Shown: piece by piece, positions 25,400 to 34,295 of the stretch
How the letters are laid out: each line of letters begins with the position of its first letter
How positions within the stretch are numbered: the first letter of the stretch is position 1
NCBI GenBank assembly: GCA_963715455.1
Contig: OY970245.1
Span: forward strand, 1,054,001-1,118,000
Source of the DNA: VRUE01 sp963715455
Lineage (GTDB): Bacteria; Actinomycetota; Thermoleophilia; Solirubrobacterales; 70-9
Direction of reading: 5' to 3'
DNA: 64,000 nucleotides
Notes under the pieces: generated by a model
Told to the model about the DNA's origin: nothing
Seen by the model: the letters and a program-made list of their open reading frames with translations, nothing else
The model's database searches: none
Program-made: the position numbers and the translations under genes

Positions 25400-26275
25400 A
25401 TGCGTCATGGCGAGCGGGGGCAGTCGACGGTCGAGTGGGTCGCGCTGCTCTGTCTCTTGGCGCTGCTGTTCGCCGGCCTGGTTGCCGCCGGGGTCCGGGT
25501 GCCCGGCGTCACGCTGGCGCACTCGATCGCCTCACGGGTTCTCTGTGCGGCGGCGTTCGCCGAGCGCTGCGGGGACGAACCGGTTCTGATCGCGGCTTAC
25601 GGCAGCGAGGTCGGCGAGCTGGCGCGGCGGCACATGCCAGAACTGCTCTTCGAGCAGGGCTCGCGGGCGGTGCCGGTCGACTTCAGGCGCTGTCGCGCGG
25701 CGGCCTGTAGTGACGGAGCCCTGCCCGTCACCGCCTTCGTCCACGTCGTCGACTGCCGGGGGGAGGGGGAGGGCTATGACTGCTCGGGGTCGCGCGCCGG
25801 GAATCTCTACATCCAGTACTGGACCTACTACGCCGACTCCGCGACTCTGCGCGGCGTGCCGATCGTCGGAGAGCAGGGCTACCACCACGACGACTGGGAG
25901 TCGGTCCAGTTCCGTATCCACCCCGATGGCTCGGTGGCGCAGCGCGCCTCATCGCATCACGGCTACAACCATGCCCGGGGCGTTGCCAACTGGGGCTCGG
26001 ATGCGGGGATCGGGGTGCTCAACGAGGTTGTCGAGGCGCTCGGCGCCCGGCCCGACAACGGCTGGGGACCGGCGACCGGTGAGCTGCTCGTCTCAGGCGG
26101 TAGCCATGCCGGCAATGTTGCCGGCGACCAAGATGGCGAGCGCCGCACTCCGGCCCGCCACGTCCGCCTGATCCCGCTCGAGCAGATCGCTGCCGCCGTT
26201 CCAGCCCGCTTTGCAGTCAGCCCACCCTGGCGCAAGCGTGTCTGGTTCGACCCCGAGGCCGAGACCACCGATTGA
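25400..26275 (+). CDS. Vps62-like protein with pilin/TadE-like N-terminus
   Basis: A 291-residue protein. The first 35 residues (GERGQSTVEWVALLCLLALLFAGLV) resemble the class III signal and helix of Flp pilins or TadE-type pseudopilins: a basic start, G/Q-S-T-x-E, then a hydrophobic helix. The rest has the pattern YIQYWTYYADS and YHHDDWESVQFRI, followed by SSHHGYN, which resembles the Vps62/DUF946 family seen in fungi and scattered bacteria. Four or more cysteines suggest an exported fold. The combination implies a membrane-tethered or processed extracellular protein of unknown function. Confidence 0.6.
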   Translation: MRHGERGQSTVEWVALLCLLALLFAGLVAAGVRVPGVTLAHSIASRVLCAAAFAERCGDEPVLIAAYGSEVGELARRHMPELLFEQGSRAVPVDFRRCRAAACSDGALPVTAFVHVVDCRGEGEGYDCSGSRAGNLYIQYWTYYADSATLRGVPIVGEQGYHHDDWESVQFRIHPDGSVAQRASSHHGYNHARGVANWGSDAGIGVLNEVVEALGARPDNGWGPATGELLVSGGSHAGNVAGDQDGERRTPARHVRLIPLEQIAAAVPARFAVSPPWRKRVWFDPEAETTD

Positions 26276-26286
26276 CCCTCGATCGG

Positions 26287-26323
26287 TCCTGCATTTGGCA
26301 CCGTATGGGTGCTCGATGCAGGA
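26287..26323. terminator. Hairpin between convergent genes
   Basis: TCCTGCA...TGCAGGA encloses an inner GCACC-GTAT-GGGTGC-type stem. It lies between the Vps62-like gene and the convergent SDR gene and probably serves as a two-way terminator. Confidence 0.5.
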
Positions 26324-26328
26324 TGGGC

Positions 26329-27096
26329 TTACTTCGGCGGCATGCGCAGGGCGCCGTCGAGGCGGATCGTCTCGCCGTTGAGCATCGGGTTGGCGACGAT
26401 CTCACTCACTATCCGGGCGTACTCCTCGGGTCGTCCGAGACGCGACGGAAAAGGGATGCCGGCGCCCAGCGCCTCGCGAGCCTCCTCCGGCAGGGCGGCG
26501 AGCAGCGGCGTATCGAACAGCCCCGGAGCGATGGTTACCACGCGCACGCCGCGGCCGGCCATGTCGCGAGCAGCGGGAAGGGTCATGCCGACGATGCCGC
26601 CCTTCGAAGCGGCGTAAGCGACCTGGCCGATCTGGCCGTCGTAGGCGGCGATCGAGGCGGTGTTGACGCAGACCCCGCGCTCACCTTCGGCGTCGGGCTC
26701 GTTCTCGCTCATCGCTGCTGCCGCCAGGCGCAGCACGTTGAAGCTGCCGATCAGGTTGACCTTGACCACGTTGGAGAAGTATTCGAGGTTGTGGGGGCCG
26801 CGTTTGTGGGCGACGCGCTCGGCCCAGCCGATCCCTGCGCAGCAGACCGAGATGCGCAGGCCGTCCTCGCGGGTCGCCGCCAGCTCTACTGCGGCTGAGA
26901 CGGCGGTCTCGTCGGTGACGTCGGCCTCGACGAAGGTTGCGCTGGGTCCGAGCTCGGCGGCCAGTGCCTCGCCCTTCTCAGCGTTGAGATCAGCGATCGT
27001 CACCGCCGCGCCGGCCTCGACCAGCGCCCGCGCCGTCGCCTCACCGAGTCCCGACGCCCCACCCGCCACCAGCGCGCTCGCTCCCTCGATCTGCAT
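26329..27096 (-). CDS. Short-chain dehydrogenase, 3-hydroxyacyl-CoA dehydrogenase type
   Basis: A 255-residue classical SDR. It has the cofactor motif VAGGASGLGEATARAL (residues 10-25) with an aspartate at the end of strand 2 (IADLN), indicating NAD. The catalytic Ser lies in VNTASIAAYDGQ and the YxxxK in YAASKGG (about 158-164). The C-terminal pattern (PGLFDTPLLAALP, PFPSRLGRPEEYA, NGETIRLDGALRM) closely resembles type II 3-hydroxyacyl-CoA dehydrogenase (HSD17B10-like). It may take part in fatty acid or branched-chain oxidation. The gene is single. Confidence 0.87.
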   Translation of the reverse strand: MQIEGASALVAGGASGLGEATARALVEAGAAVTIADLNAEKGEALAAELGPSATFVEADVTDETAVSAAVELAATREDGLRISVCCAGIGWAERVAHKRGPHNLEYFSNVVKVNLIGSFNVLRLAAAAMSENEPDAEGERGVCVNTASIAAYDGQIGQVAYAASKGGIVGMTLPAARDMAGRGVRVVTIAPGLFDTPLLAALPEEAREALGAGIPFPSRLGRPEEYARIVSEIVANPMLNGETIRLDGALRMPPK

Positions 27097-27117
27097 CGTG
27101 GTCGCACCCTACACAGC

Positions 27118-27168
27118 CGAACTGCATCAACTTTTCCACCTTGTAGATAGAAAAGTTGATGCAGTTCG
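27118..27168. repeat. Perfect 18-bp-arm hairpin between SDR and egtB
   Basis: Arms 27118-27135 and 27151-27168 are perfect complements with a 15-base AT-rich loop. They include TGCATCAA, also present in the palindrome inside mtaD. It lies between divergent genes, so a terminator role is unlikely; an operator or mobile palindrome is possible. Confidence 0.6.
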
Positions 27169-27231
27169 AGTTTGCTGCGAGTTCACCACCAGGTGATCCG
27201 GTACCGCTAGGGTCTTCGTATCGCCACCGAG

Positions 27232-28353
27232 GTGACCTCAAGCTCCAAGGCAGCGATCGCGGAACGCCTCGAGGAGGCGCGGCAGCGCACGCTGGAGCTG
27301 ATCGAGCCGCTCGACGATGCGCAGCTCAACCACGTCTACTCGGAGATCCTCAGCCCGCTGGCCTGGGACCTCGGTCACATCGCCAACTTCGAGGAGCTCT
27401 GGCTGGTGCAGACGATCGGCGGTCGCGAGCCGCTGCACGGCGAGCTCGGGCGCTTCTACGACGCGATCGAGAACCCGCGCCGCACGCGCGGCGAGCTGCC
27501 GATCCTGCGCGACGCTGAGCTGCGCGCCTATCTCGCCGACGTGCGCGAGCGCACGCTCGAGGTTCTCGACGAGGTCGAGATCGACGCCGCGGAGGACCCG
27601 CTGCTGCGCGATGGCTTCGTCTACGAGATGCTGCTTGCCCACGAGCTGCAGCACAACGAGACGATGCTGCAGCTGCTGCAGATGGTCGACGGCTACGACC
27701 CGCCTCCTGCGCTGAAACCGCGTTTTCCCGCATCCAGCCCACAAAATCGAGATCTCGGCGATGAGATGGTGGTCATCGACGGGGGCGAGCACGAGATCGG
27801 GGCGCCAGCTGGTGGCTTTGCCTACGACAACGAGCGCGCCCGCCACACGGTTGAGTTGCGTGCCTTCGAGATCGAATGCGCCCCGGTCGACAACGCCGCC
27901 TATGTCGAGTTCCTAGAGGGGAGCGGGGCGGAGCCGCCGCTCTACTGGGAGCCCGACGGCGAGGGCGGTTGGCTGGACACTGCGATGGGGCGTCGCGAGC
28001 CCGTCGACCCGATCCAGCCGGCGATCCACGTCTCCTGGCATGAGGCTGACGCCTTCGCCCGCTGGGTCGGCAAGCGCCTGCCAACCGAGCAGGAGTGGGA
28101 GGCGGCGAGCCCGCACCTCGACGGGGTCGGCCAGGCCTGGGAGTGGACTGCCTCCGACTTTCTCGCCTACCCCGGCTTCGAGGCCTTCCCCTACCGCGAA
28201 TACTCCGAGGTCTTCTTCGGCGCTGAGTACAAGGTGCTGCGCGGCGGCTCTTGGGCGACCCACGCGAGCGTCATGCGGCCAAGTTTCCGCAACTGGGATC
28301 TCCCTCAGCGCAAGCAGATCTTCTCTGGTATCCGCTGTGCGAGGGATGCATGA
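27232..28353 (+). CDS. egtB: Ergothioneine biosynthesis sulfoxide synthase
   Basis: A 373-residue iron(II) enzyme that joins trimethylhistidine to a thiol donor with oxygen. The N-terminal DinB-like domain carries the 3-histidine site: HELQHNE (about residues 137-143) plus an upstream histidine in WDLGHIANFEE. The C-terminal half is the FGE-sulfatase fold, with VHWHEADAFARWVGKRLPTEQEWEAA and ending LRGGSWAT...RPSFRNW. It is shorter than mycobacterial EgtB. No egtA or egtC is nearby, so the donor may be free cysteine as in some other EgtB types; this is inference. The GTG start follows GAGG, and the stop overlaps egtD. Confidence 0.92.
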   Translation: MTSSSKAAIAERLEEARQRTLELIEPLDDAQLNHVYSEILSPLAWDLGHIANFEELWLVQTIGGREPLHGELGRFYDAIENPRRTRGELPILRDAELRAYLADVRERTLEVLDEVEIDAAEDPLLRDGFVYEMLLAHELQHNETMLQLLQMVDGYDPPPALKPRFPASSPQNRDLGDEMVVIDGGEHEIGAPAGGFAYDNERARHTVELRAFEIECAPVDNAAYVEFLEGSGAEPPLYWEPDGEGGWLDTAMGRREPVDPIQPAIHVSWHEADAFARWVGKRLPTEQEWEAASPHLDGVGQAWEWTASDFLAYPGFEAFPYREYSEVFFGAEYKVLRGGSWATHASVMRPSFRNWDLPQRKQIFSGIRCARDA

Positions 28354-29318
28354 TCGCGATTGAGGTTCACCTCGACGCCGACACGGCGGCGACGATGGCG
28401 CGCGACGTGCGTGCTGGCCTGACCGCGGATCCCAAGGAGTTGGCGCCGAAGTATTTCTACGATGAGCGCGGCTCGCAGCTCTTCGAGCAAATAACCGAGC
28501 TGCCCGAGTACTACCCGACGCGGGCCGAGCGCTCGATCCTCGCCGAACGCGCCGCCGAGATCGTCGCCACCGCTGGTAACCCGCAGACCTTGGTCGAGCT
28601 GGGCTCCGGATCCGCTGCCAAGACCCGGCACCTGTTGAGCGCGATGCGCGAGGCCGATTGCTTGACAACCTACGTGCCGGTCGACATCTCAGAGGAGATC
28701 ACTCACGAGACTGCGGAGTGCCTGGTCGAGGAGTACCCCGGTCTGGCCGTGCGCGGCCTGGTCTGCGACTTCGAGCACGATCTGGAGCGCATCCCCGACG
28801 GTGAGGGCGGTCGCCTGATCGCCTTCCTCGGCGGCACGATTGGCAACCTCTATCCAGAGCCGCGCAACGACTTTCTCACCCGGCTCGCGGCGCTGATGGG
28901 TCCCGGCGACTGCCTGCTGTTGGGCACCGATCTGGTCAAGTCGAGCGCCCGGCTTGAGGCCGCCTACGACGACGCCCAGGGGGTGACCGCTGAGTTCAAC
29001 AAGAACGTCCTGCACGTTCTCAACCGGGAGCTTGGCGCCGACTTCGACCTCGACGCCTTCGAGCACGTTGCCCGCTACGACGAGGATGAGGCACGCATGG
29101 ACATCCGCCTGCGCTCGCTCACCGAGCAGACCGTTCGCCTAGACGGTCTCGACTTCGAGGTCGAGTTCGCGGTCGGCGAGGAGATGCGCACCGAGATCTC
29201 AGCCAAGTTCACCCGCGAACGCCTGCAAAACGTCTACGACGAGGCCGGCTTGCGGATCAGCGGCTGGTTCACCGACGCCGCCGGCGACTACGCGCTTTCG
29301 CTTGCTCGCCTGCCCTAA
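28350..29318 (+). CDS. egtD: L-histidine N-alpha-methyltransferase
   Basis: A 322-residue SAM-dependent enzyme that trimethylates histidine to hercynine, the first step of ergothioneine synthesis. The family pattern is PKYFYDERGSQLFEQIT (about residues 29-45), then LPEYYPTRAE, the SAM loop VELGSGSAAKT and FLGGTIGNLYP. The ATG overlaps the egtB stop (ATGA). With egtB this makes a two-gene pathway; the C-S lyase step is not encoded here. The end overlaps the convergent LLM oxidoreductase gene by four bases. Confidence 0.95.
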   Translation: MIAIEVHLDADTAATMARDVRAGLTADPKELAPKYFYDERGSQLFEQITELPEYYPTRAERSILAERAAEIVATAGNPQTLVELGSGSAAKTRHLLSAMREADCLTTYVPVDISEEITHETAECLVEEYPGLAVRGLVCDFEHDLERIPDGEGGRLIAFLGGTIGNLYPEPRNDFLTRLAALMGPGDCLLLGTDLVKSSARLEAAYDDAQGVTAEFNKNVLHVLNRELGADFDLDAFEHVARYDEDEARMDIRLRSLTEQTVRLDGLDFEVEFAVGEEMRTEISAKFTRERLQNVYDEAGLRISGWFTDAAGDYALSLARLP

Positions 29319-30250
29319 GCCGGCGACAGCGCCTCGATCAGCTCGCCGAGCTTGTCGGGCGTGGTAATCGGCGTGAGGATCGGCAGCGTCACGCCGCCAG
29401 CGACGAAAGCGCCGATGCGCTCCTTCATTTGCTCGGGTGAGCCGAAGATGAACATCTCCTCGATCAGCTCCCAGGGTGCTGCCGCGGCCGCGCCCTGGCG
29501 GTCGCCGGACTCCCAGGCCGCGACCATCGCGTCGATCTGCTCGCCGTAGCCGAGCCAACGGTAGAAGGCGGCGTAGACCGGCACCGTGATGTAGGAGGAG
29601 AACATGAAACGGGCCAGGGGCTCGACCGCCTCGCGCTCGCCAGGTAGGCAGAAGAAGCGGCAGAGCAGCTCGAAGTCCTGGGGCGCCCCCTCGATCTGGG
29701 CGGTCACCTTGGGTAGCCCGCCGAGCGGGAGGAAGTTGGTGAAAGCCCCGTCTGCCTGCTGCACCGCCAGCTCGAGCATCTTGCCGCGCAGCGCGGCGAG
29801 CACGATCGGCACCCGCTGGGCGGGCGCGCTTTCCAGCTTGAAGCCGTTGGCCGTGCGCTCGCCTTCGAGCGCCGTGCGCAGGAAGCCGAGCGTCTCGCGC
29901 ACGCGGCTCAGTGGCCGCTCGAAGGGAATGCCGTTCCAGCCTTCGACGATGCGATCCGAGGAAGAGCCGATGCCGAGTACAAAGCGCCCGCCGGAGGCGT
30001 CGGCCAGGGCCGCCGCCTCCTGGGCGAGGAGGGCAGGGCCGCGCTGGAAGACGCCGACGATGCCCGTACCCAGGCGGGCCTGCTCGGTCCAGGCGGCGCT
30101 CAGGGCCAGTGGCGTGAAGCCGTCGGGGCCGTTGGTCTCGCCGCTCCAGAAATCGGTGTAGCCCGCCGCCTCGGCGCGCTTGACCAGATCCTCGTGGGCG
30201 GCAAGAGCCAGCCCCGGCAAAGGCAATGTCAGTCCCCATCTGCTTGCCAC
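29315..30250 (-). CDS. LLM-class F420-dependent oxidoreductase
   Basis: A 311-residue luciferase-like protein, clearly a different subfamily from the member at 21249. EAAGYTDFWSGETNGPDGFTPLALSA (about residues 27-52) and GGRFVLGIGSSSDRIVEGWNG are recognisable. Relatives include the F420-dependent reductases of actinobacteria with unknown natural substrates. It ends against egtD with a four-base convergent overlap and is not part of the ergothioneine operon. Confidence 0.86.
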   Translation of the reverse strand: MASRWGLTLPLPGLALAAHEDLVKRAEAAGYTDFWSGETNGPDGFTPLALSAAWTEQARLGTGIVGVFQRGPALLAQEAAALADASGGRFVLGIGSSSDRIVEGWNGIPFERPLSRVRETLGFLRTALEGERTANGFKLESAPAQRVPIVLAALRGKMLELAVQQADGAFTNFLPLGGLPKVTAQIEGAPQDFELLCRFFCLPGEREAVEPLARFMFSSYITVPVYAAFYRWLGYGEQIDAMVAAWESGDRQGAAAAAPWELIEEMFIFGSPEQMKERIGAFVAGGVTLPILTPITTPDKLGELIEALSPA

Positions 30251-30277
30251 GGGCCGACCCTATAGCCTGCGGCGCGC

Positions 30278-31276
30278 ATGGGGGAGACCTCACCGACCAA
30301 GCCCGATCGCAACCTGGCGCTGGAGCTCGTCCGGGTGACCGAGGCGGCAGCGCTCTCCGCCGCTCGTTGGGTCGGTCGCGGCGACAAGATCGCCGCCGAC
30401 CAGGCGGCCGTTGACGCGATGCGCTTCGTGCTCGACTCGGTCGCGATGGATGGCGTCGTGGTGATCGGTGAGGGCGAGAAGGACGAGGCGCCGATGCTCT
30501 ACAACGGCGAGCAGATCGGCGACGGCAGCCCCCCCGTGGTTGACATCGCTGTCGACCCTTTGGAGGGAACCCGTCTCTGCGCGCTCGGCATGCCCAGCGC
30601 GCTGGCGGTGATCGCGCTCGCCGAGCGCGGCACGATGTTCGACCCGGGCCCCTGTGTCTACATGGAAAAGCTGGCCGGCGGGGAGGAGATCGCTGACCTG
30701 CTCGACCTCGACCGACCCTTGCCCGAGACGCTGAAGCGGATCGCCGAGCGCAAGGGCGGTAGCGTCGGCGACGTCACTGTGGTCATGCTCGACCGCCCGC
30801 GCCACGAGGACGCGATGCGCGAAGTGCGCGAGGCCGGCGGTCGCATCCGCCTGATCACTGACGGCGATGTATCCGCCGCTCTGCTGGCGGTCAGCGATCG
30901 CTCCCCGGTCGACCTGCTCTGGGGAATCGGTGGCACCCCTGAGGGCGTGCTCTCGGCCGCGGCGCTTAAGTCGATGGGTGGCGAGCTGCTCGGCCGCCTC
31001 TGGCCGCGCAACGACGAGGAGCGCAGCGCTGCCCTCGACGCCGGCTATGACCTCGAGCGCATCCTCACTGCCAACGATCTCTGCTCTGGCGACGACGTCT
31101 TCTTTTCAGCGACCGGTGTGACCGACGGTGACGTGCTGCAGGGGGTCCGCTACCGCGGTCCCGGGGCGACCACCGAATCGCTTGTCATGCGCTCGCGTTC
31201 GGGCACTGTGCGGCGCGTCCACGCGCGCCACGATCGCTCGAAGTTGCGCAAGGTCATCGGCGAGCGCTACGGCTGA
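30278..31276 (+). CDS. glpX: Class II fructose-1,6-bisphosphatase
   Basis: A 332-residue GlpX. It hydrolyses fructose-1,6-bisphosphate in gluconeogenesis. Visible motifs are DQAAVDAMR, GVVVIGEGEKDEAPML (about residues 62-77) with the metal-binding glutamates, VDPLEGTRLCA (usually VDP-hydrophobic-(D/E)-GT) and WGIGGTPEGV. Length and layout are standard for actinobacteria, where GlpX is usually the main FBPase. The start lies 27 bases from the divergent LLM gene. Confidence 0.95.
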   Translation: MGETSPTKPDRNLALELVRVTEAAALSAARWVGRGDKIAADQAAVDAMRFVLDSVAMDGVVVIGEGEKDEAPMLYNGEQIGDGSPPVVDIAVDPLEGTRLCALGMPSALAVIALAERGTMFDPGPCVYMEKLAGGEEIADLLDLDRPLPETLKRIAERKGGSVGDVTVVMLDRPRHEDAMREVREAGGRIRLITDGDVSAALLAVSDRSPVDLLWGIGGTPEGVLSAAALKSMGGELLGRLWPRNDEERSAALDAGYDLERILTANDLCSGDDVFFSATGVTDGDVLQGVRYRGPGATTESLVMRSRSGTVRRVHARHDRSKLRKVIGERYG

Positions 31277-31353
31277 TTCACTGCTCTTTCGAGCTGCTCT
31301 GAGACGCTCCTGACCCCAGGGAGTCGCAGCGTATCCATTGCTAAAACTGATTT

Positions 31354-31368
31354 GTTCTAATATAGAAC
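31354..31368. promoter_or_regulatory. Operator-like repeat GTTCT-N5-AGAAC
   Basis: GTTCTAATATAGAAC is a perfect 5-bp inverted repeat 31 bases before the tandem-HTH regulator gene. Two sites of the same pattern lie between the divergent TetR genes at 34296-34331. It may be an operator overlapping the promoter. Confidence 0.5.
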
Positions 31369-31399
31369 CTCAGCATTCCTCGACGGCAAGGGAGGCAAC

Positions 31400-32422
31400 G
31401 TGCTCGAAGCTGGTCCCCACGGTCCCGCGCAGCTGGCTGCAACCGAGACGACCGAGGGATACTACACGACCGAGTACCCCTACCGCTGTGGGGGGCAGGC
31501 GCTCTCGCTCTTCTCGCGGGCGCTGCACGGCCTGATCCTGCGAGCGTTGGCCGACGGCCCACTGCGCCTCGCCGATCTGCGCCGTGCGGTTGGAGGGCCA
31601 GCGCAGACCACCTTGCGCGGCAATCTCGACACGCTCTACACCCTTGGTGCCCTGGAGAAGCGTCAGGGCAGCGGCCGCGCCAACATGGTCGACAACGCCC
31701 TCACCCCGCTTGGCCGAGAGCTGCTGGCGGTCGCCGACGCGGTTGAGGCCTGGCTGGCGGCCGCGCCTGACGGGCCCCTCCAGGTGGAGAGCGAAACGGG
31801 CAAAGCCTCGATCAAGGCGTTGGTCAACGGCTGGGACTCGACCATGCTGCGAGCACTCGCCGTGCGCAGCTTCACGCTGACCGAGCTCGACAACCTGATC
31901 AACGCTTTCAGCTATCCGGCGTTGGAGCGGCGCCTGGCCGCGCTGCGCCTTGCTGGCCTGATCGCGCCCGTGCGGGTCAACGGCAACGGCACCCCTTATG
32001 GGGTGACCGAGTGGCTGCGCTTGGCGATTGCGCCACTGCTCACTGCGGTGCGCTGCGAGCGCCGCCACATGGTTGACGAGACCGCGCCGTTCACGCGGCT
32101 CGACGTCGAGACGATTCTCCTCCTCGCCTTGCCGCTCGTCGCCCTACCGGCGAGCGCCACGGGGGTCTCCCAGTTGGCGGTTCAAGGCGGCAACGGCTCG
32201 GATTGGCGCTCGGCTGGTGCCCGTCTCTCGGTTCAAGGGGGTCGCATAATCGGCTGCACCTCGAAGCTCGAGGCAGATGCAGAAAGTTGGATCCGTGGCT
32301 CGGCAAGTCAGTGGCTGGATGCCTTGGTCGATGGGGATTCCGAGCAGCTTGAGGTCTGTGGCGACAGGGCGATCACGCTGGATGTGGTCGATAACCTCCA
32401 CCGCGCCCTGTTCATCTCCTGA
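31400..32422 (+). CDS. Tandem winged-helix transcriptional regulator (HxlR-like)
   Basis: A 340-residue protein with two related winged-helix units. The first (about residues 38-105) contains LFSRALHGLILRALADGPLRLADLRRAV and TTLRGNLDTLYTLGALEKR. The second (about 135-215) repeats the plan with WDSTMLRALAVRSFTLTELDNLI and ALERRLAALRLAGLI. The C-terminal 100 residues have no domain I recognise. The GTG start follows GGGAGG. It stands near three TetR genes and its promoter carries the same inverted repeat, so they may share a circuit. Confidence 0.7.
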   Translation: MLEAGPHGPAQLAATETTEGYYTTEYPYRCGGQALSLFSRALHGLILRALADGPLRLADLRRAVGGPAQTTLRGNLDTLYTLGALEKRQGSGRANMVDNALTPLGRELLAVADAVEAWLAAAPDGPLQVESETGKASIKALVNGWDSTMLRALAVRSFTLTELDNLINAFSYPALERRLAALRLAGLIAPVRVNGNGTPYGVTEWLRLAIAPLLTAVRCERRHMVDETAPFTRLDVETILLLALPLVALPASATGVSQLAVQGGNGSDWRSAGARLSVQGGRIIGCTSKLEADAESWIRGSASQWLDALVDGDSEQLEVCGDRAITLDVVDNLHRALFIS

Positions 32423-32700
32423 GGGGCGGTAAGTGCGGATCCGCGCAGCACACGGATCCGTGCGTGCGAAAACTCGTACCACCCGTTTTGCAGGGAAAAA
32501 AGCTCGCTTATGGGGAGCTGTGCGCCTCCTCTGCTAGATCGTCTTTGATTCTTTGACCTGCTGTACCTCGGGTAGAAGACTCGTCGCGACGGAGGCTCCG
32601 TGGGGCACCACGGCTCCGTCTCGAATTACGGTTGAAGTACGCCTCCGTCCCCGCTTTGACGGGCCTGGGGTAAGGCTGCGCCGGGGCCTCACCGTCACTC
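32423..32700. other. Intergenic stretch with hairpins only
   Basis: No gene is visible in these 278 bases. CGGATCCG occurs twice near 32437 and 32453, forming a stem. GACGGAG...CTCCGTC with an inner CCGTG/CACGG stem lies near 32588-32624. They probably mark the ends of the flanking convergent transcripts. Confidence 0.4.
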
Positions 32701-33480
32701 CTAGGTGGGGGTCCCGGCGCGGTGCTCGTGCGAGCTGTCCTTCTCTTCCATTTCCTTTTCTGCCGCGAGGCGTTCTCGTGCGGCTTTCTTCTCGCCCGCG
32801 TAGGGAAGCAGAACCTCGAAAGTGAGTTGCGGCAGCATCTTCGGCAGTTGCTCGACCGTACCGAAGGTCACATGCTCATAGACACAGGCAAAGATCGAGC
32901 CTCCGGCGACGGCGGCGAGGTTCGGGAGCTCGGGGATGCGGTCGCTCAGGCTGCGTCCCCCCTCCAGCTGATCGATGAATCGCTGGAGGTTGTCGCCGAA
33001 ACGCACCCCTGCAACCGGTCCCACGTTGCCCATCTCGATCATCATCACGCGGGCGGTCTCGGGCCGTACGGCGAACCAATCGAGGATTGCGGCCAGGCCC
33101 CAGCGCATTCGCTCCGACCACGGACCCGGCTGGTTGTAGGCCTTAGCCGCATACGCCTCGAGGTCGTCGATTAGGGCATCGTTGGCTGCAAGGAAACAAT
33201 CTTCCTTGTCATTGAAGTGGCGGTAGAAGGTTTCACGCCCGACTCCCGCCTCCTTGAGAATGTCGGCTACCGAGCTCGCCCGATAGCCCTTTTTGGCCGT
33301 CACGCGAACCACCGCCGCTAGCAGCCGTTCACGCTGCGACCGGGCGACTAGCTCGGGGGGCAGTCCATGGCGGCCCCGAGGCAGCTTCCATTGGTGCAGG
33401 TCATGCGAGGACGCATGCTCCCCAGCGGTGTCGCTATCGCGCGACGGCGTTGGAAGCCCCAAGTCGGATTGGGAGCTCAT
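32701..33480 (-). CDS. TetR-family transcriptional regulator
   Basis: A 259-residue TetR protein. The HTH spans about residues 45-92 (RERLLAAVVRVTAKKGYRAS, then GVGRETFYRHFNDKEDCFLA). The ligand domain follows, with a charged C-terminal tail (KEMEEKDSSHEHRAG). A 40-residue hydrophilic N-terminal extension precedes the HTH. Its ATG overlaps the stop of the upstream TetR gene, so the two regulators are co-expressed and could form heteromers. No target gene is adjacent. Confidence 0.87.
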   Translation of the reverse strand: MSSQSDLGLPTPSRDSDTAGEHASSHDLHQWKLPRGRHGLPPELVARSQRERLLAAVVRVTAKKGYRASSVADILKEAGVGRETFYRHFNDKEDCFLAANDALIDDLEAYAAKAYNQPGPWSERMRWGLAAILDWFAVRPETARVMMIEMGNVGPVAGVRFGDNLQRFIDQLEGGRSLSDRIPELPNLAAVAGGSIFACVYEHVTFGTVEQLPKMLPQLTFEVLLPYAGEKKAARERLAAEKEMEEKDSSHEHRAGTPT

Positions 33481-34103
33481 CGCTTGATTCCAGCCTGAGC
33501 GAGCGCAGCCTCCTGGCCCAGGTAGGGCACGAGGGAGATGTAGACGATCTCCGGCAGAAGCGAAGGCAGCTGCTCTGTCTTGCCCGCTGCGATGTAGCCG
33601 GCGACAAGCAGTGTGGCTCGGCCAAACGCGAGCTCGGGATTGGCCCCGGGCGTACCCTGTGAATTCTCGCCGAAGCGCGACTCCAGCGATCGGAGAATCG
33701 CACCCCGGCCATCGCGTATGAACTCCGGGTCGACGGTCGGCGCTTCGAGCACCAACAGGCTCGCGCAGGCGGGTTTGGCCGCCAGCCTCTCAAGCACGGC
33801 GAGGGTCATGCTGCGAAGCGCCTCGACCGGCAACCCTTCGGCGGGAAGCGCCTCGCGCGCTGCATCTCGCAGCTCGTCCACAAAGTTCGCGGCGGTGACG
33901 TTGAAGCACTCCTGTTTATTCTCGAAGTGCTTGTAGAACGTGGCTCGTGAGATGCCGGCGTGGCTGACGATGTCGGCGATCGTCGTCGCCGGGAAGCCCT
34001 TTTCCGCACAGCTTGCTGCCATGGCGGTGAGGATCCGCTGGCGTTGGGATCGGTAGCCCAGATCCTGGGGAATGACAGGAGTAAGAACATCTGGCTCGCT
34101 CAT
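33477..34103 (-). CDS. TetR-family transcriptional regulator
   Basis: About 208 residues from the ATG at 34103. The frame is open to a GTG at 34187, but the extra part is not TetR-like and reaches toward the promoter. The HTH (GYRSQRQRILTAMAASCAEKG, then AGISRATFYKHFENKQECFN) is standard. It forms an operon with the TetR gene at 32701 and is divergent from the TetR gene at 34356. The spacer between them carries two operator-like repeats spaced two helical turns apart. Confidence 0.85.
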   Translation of the reverse strand: MSEPDVLTPVIPQDLGYRSQRQRILTAMAASCAEKGFPATTIADIVSHAGISRATFYKHFENKQECFNVTAANFVDELRDAAREALPAEGLPVEALRSMTLAVLERLAAKPACASLLVLEAPTVDPEFIRDGRGAILRSLESRFGENSQGTPGANPELAFGRATLLVAGYIAAGKTEQLPSLLPEIVYISLVPYLGQEAALAQAGIKR

Positions 34104-34295
34104 CGTTCTGGGGGCTCCGGTTTTCATTTCCGCGTGCGCGAATAGATGCCTATCACCCACCACGGGGGGCCGCTGGTCGTGAGGCACTTGTCCTTCGCGG
34201 TCAGCTGCCTGGCACTAGCCACGTCGCGGCCTGTCGTGCGCCCTACTGGATGAACGCTGGCATTCCCTTGCGGCGTGGGGGCTGGGCTGTTTGAT

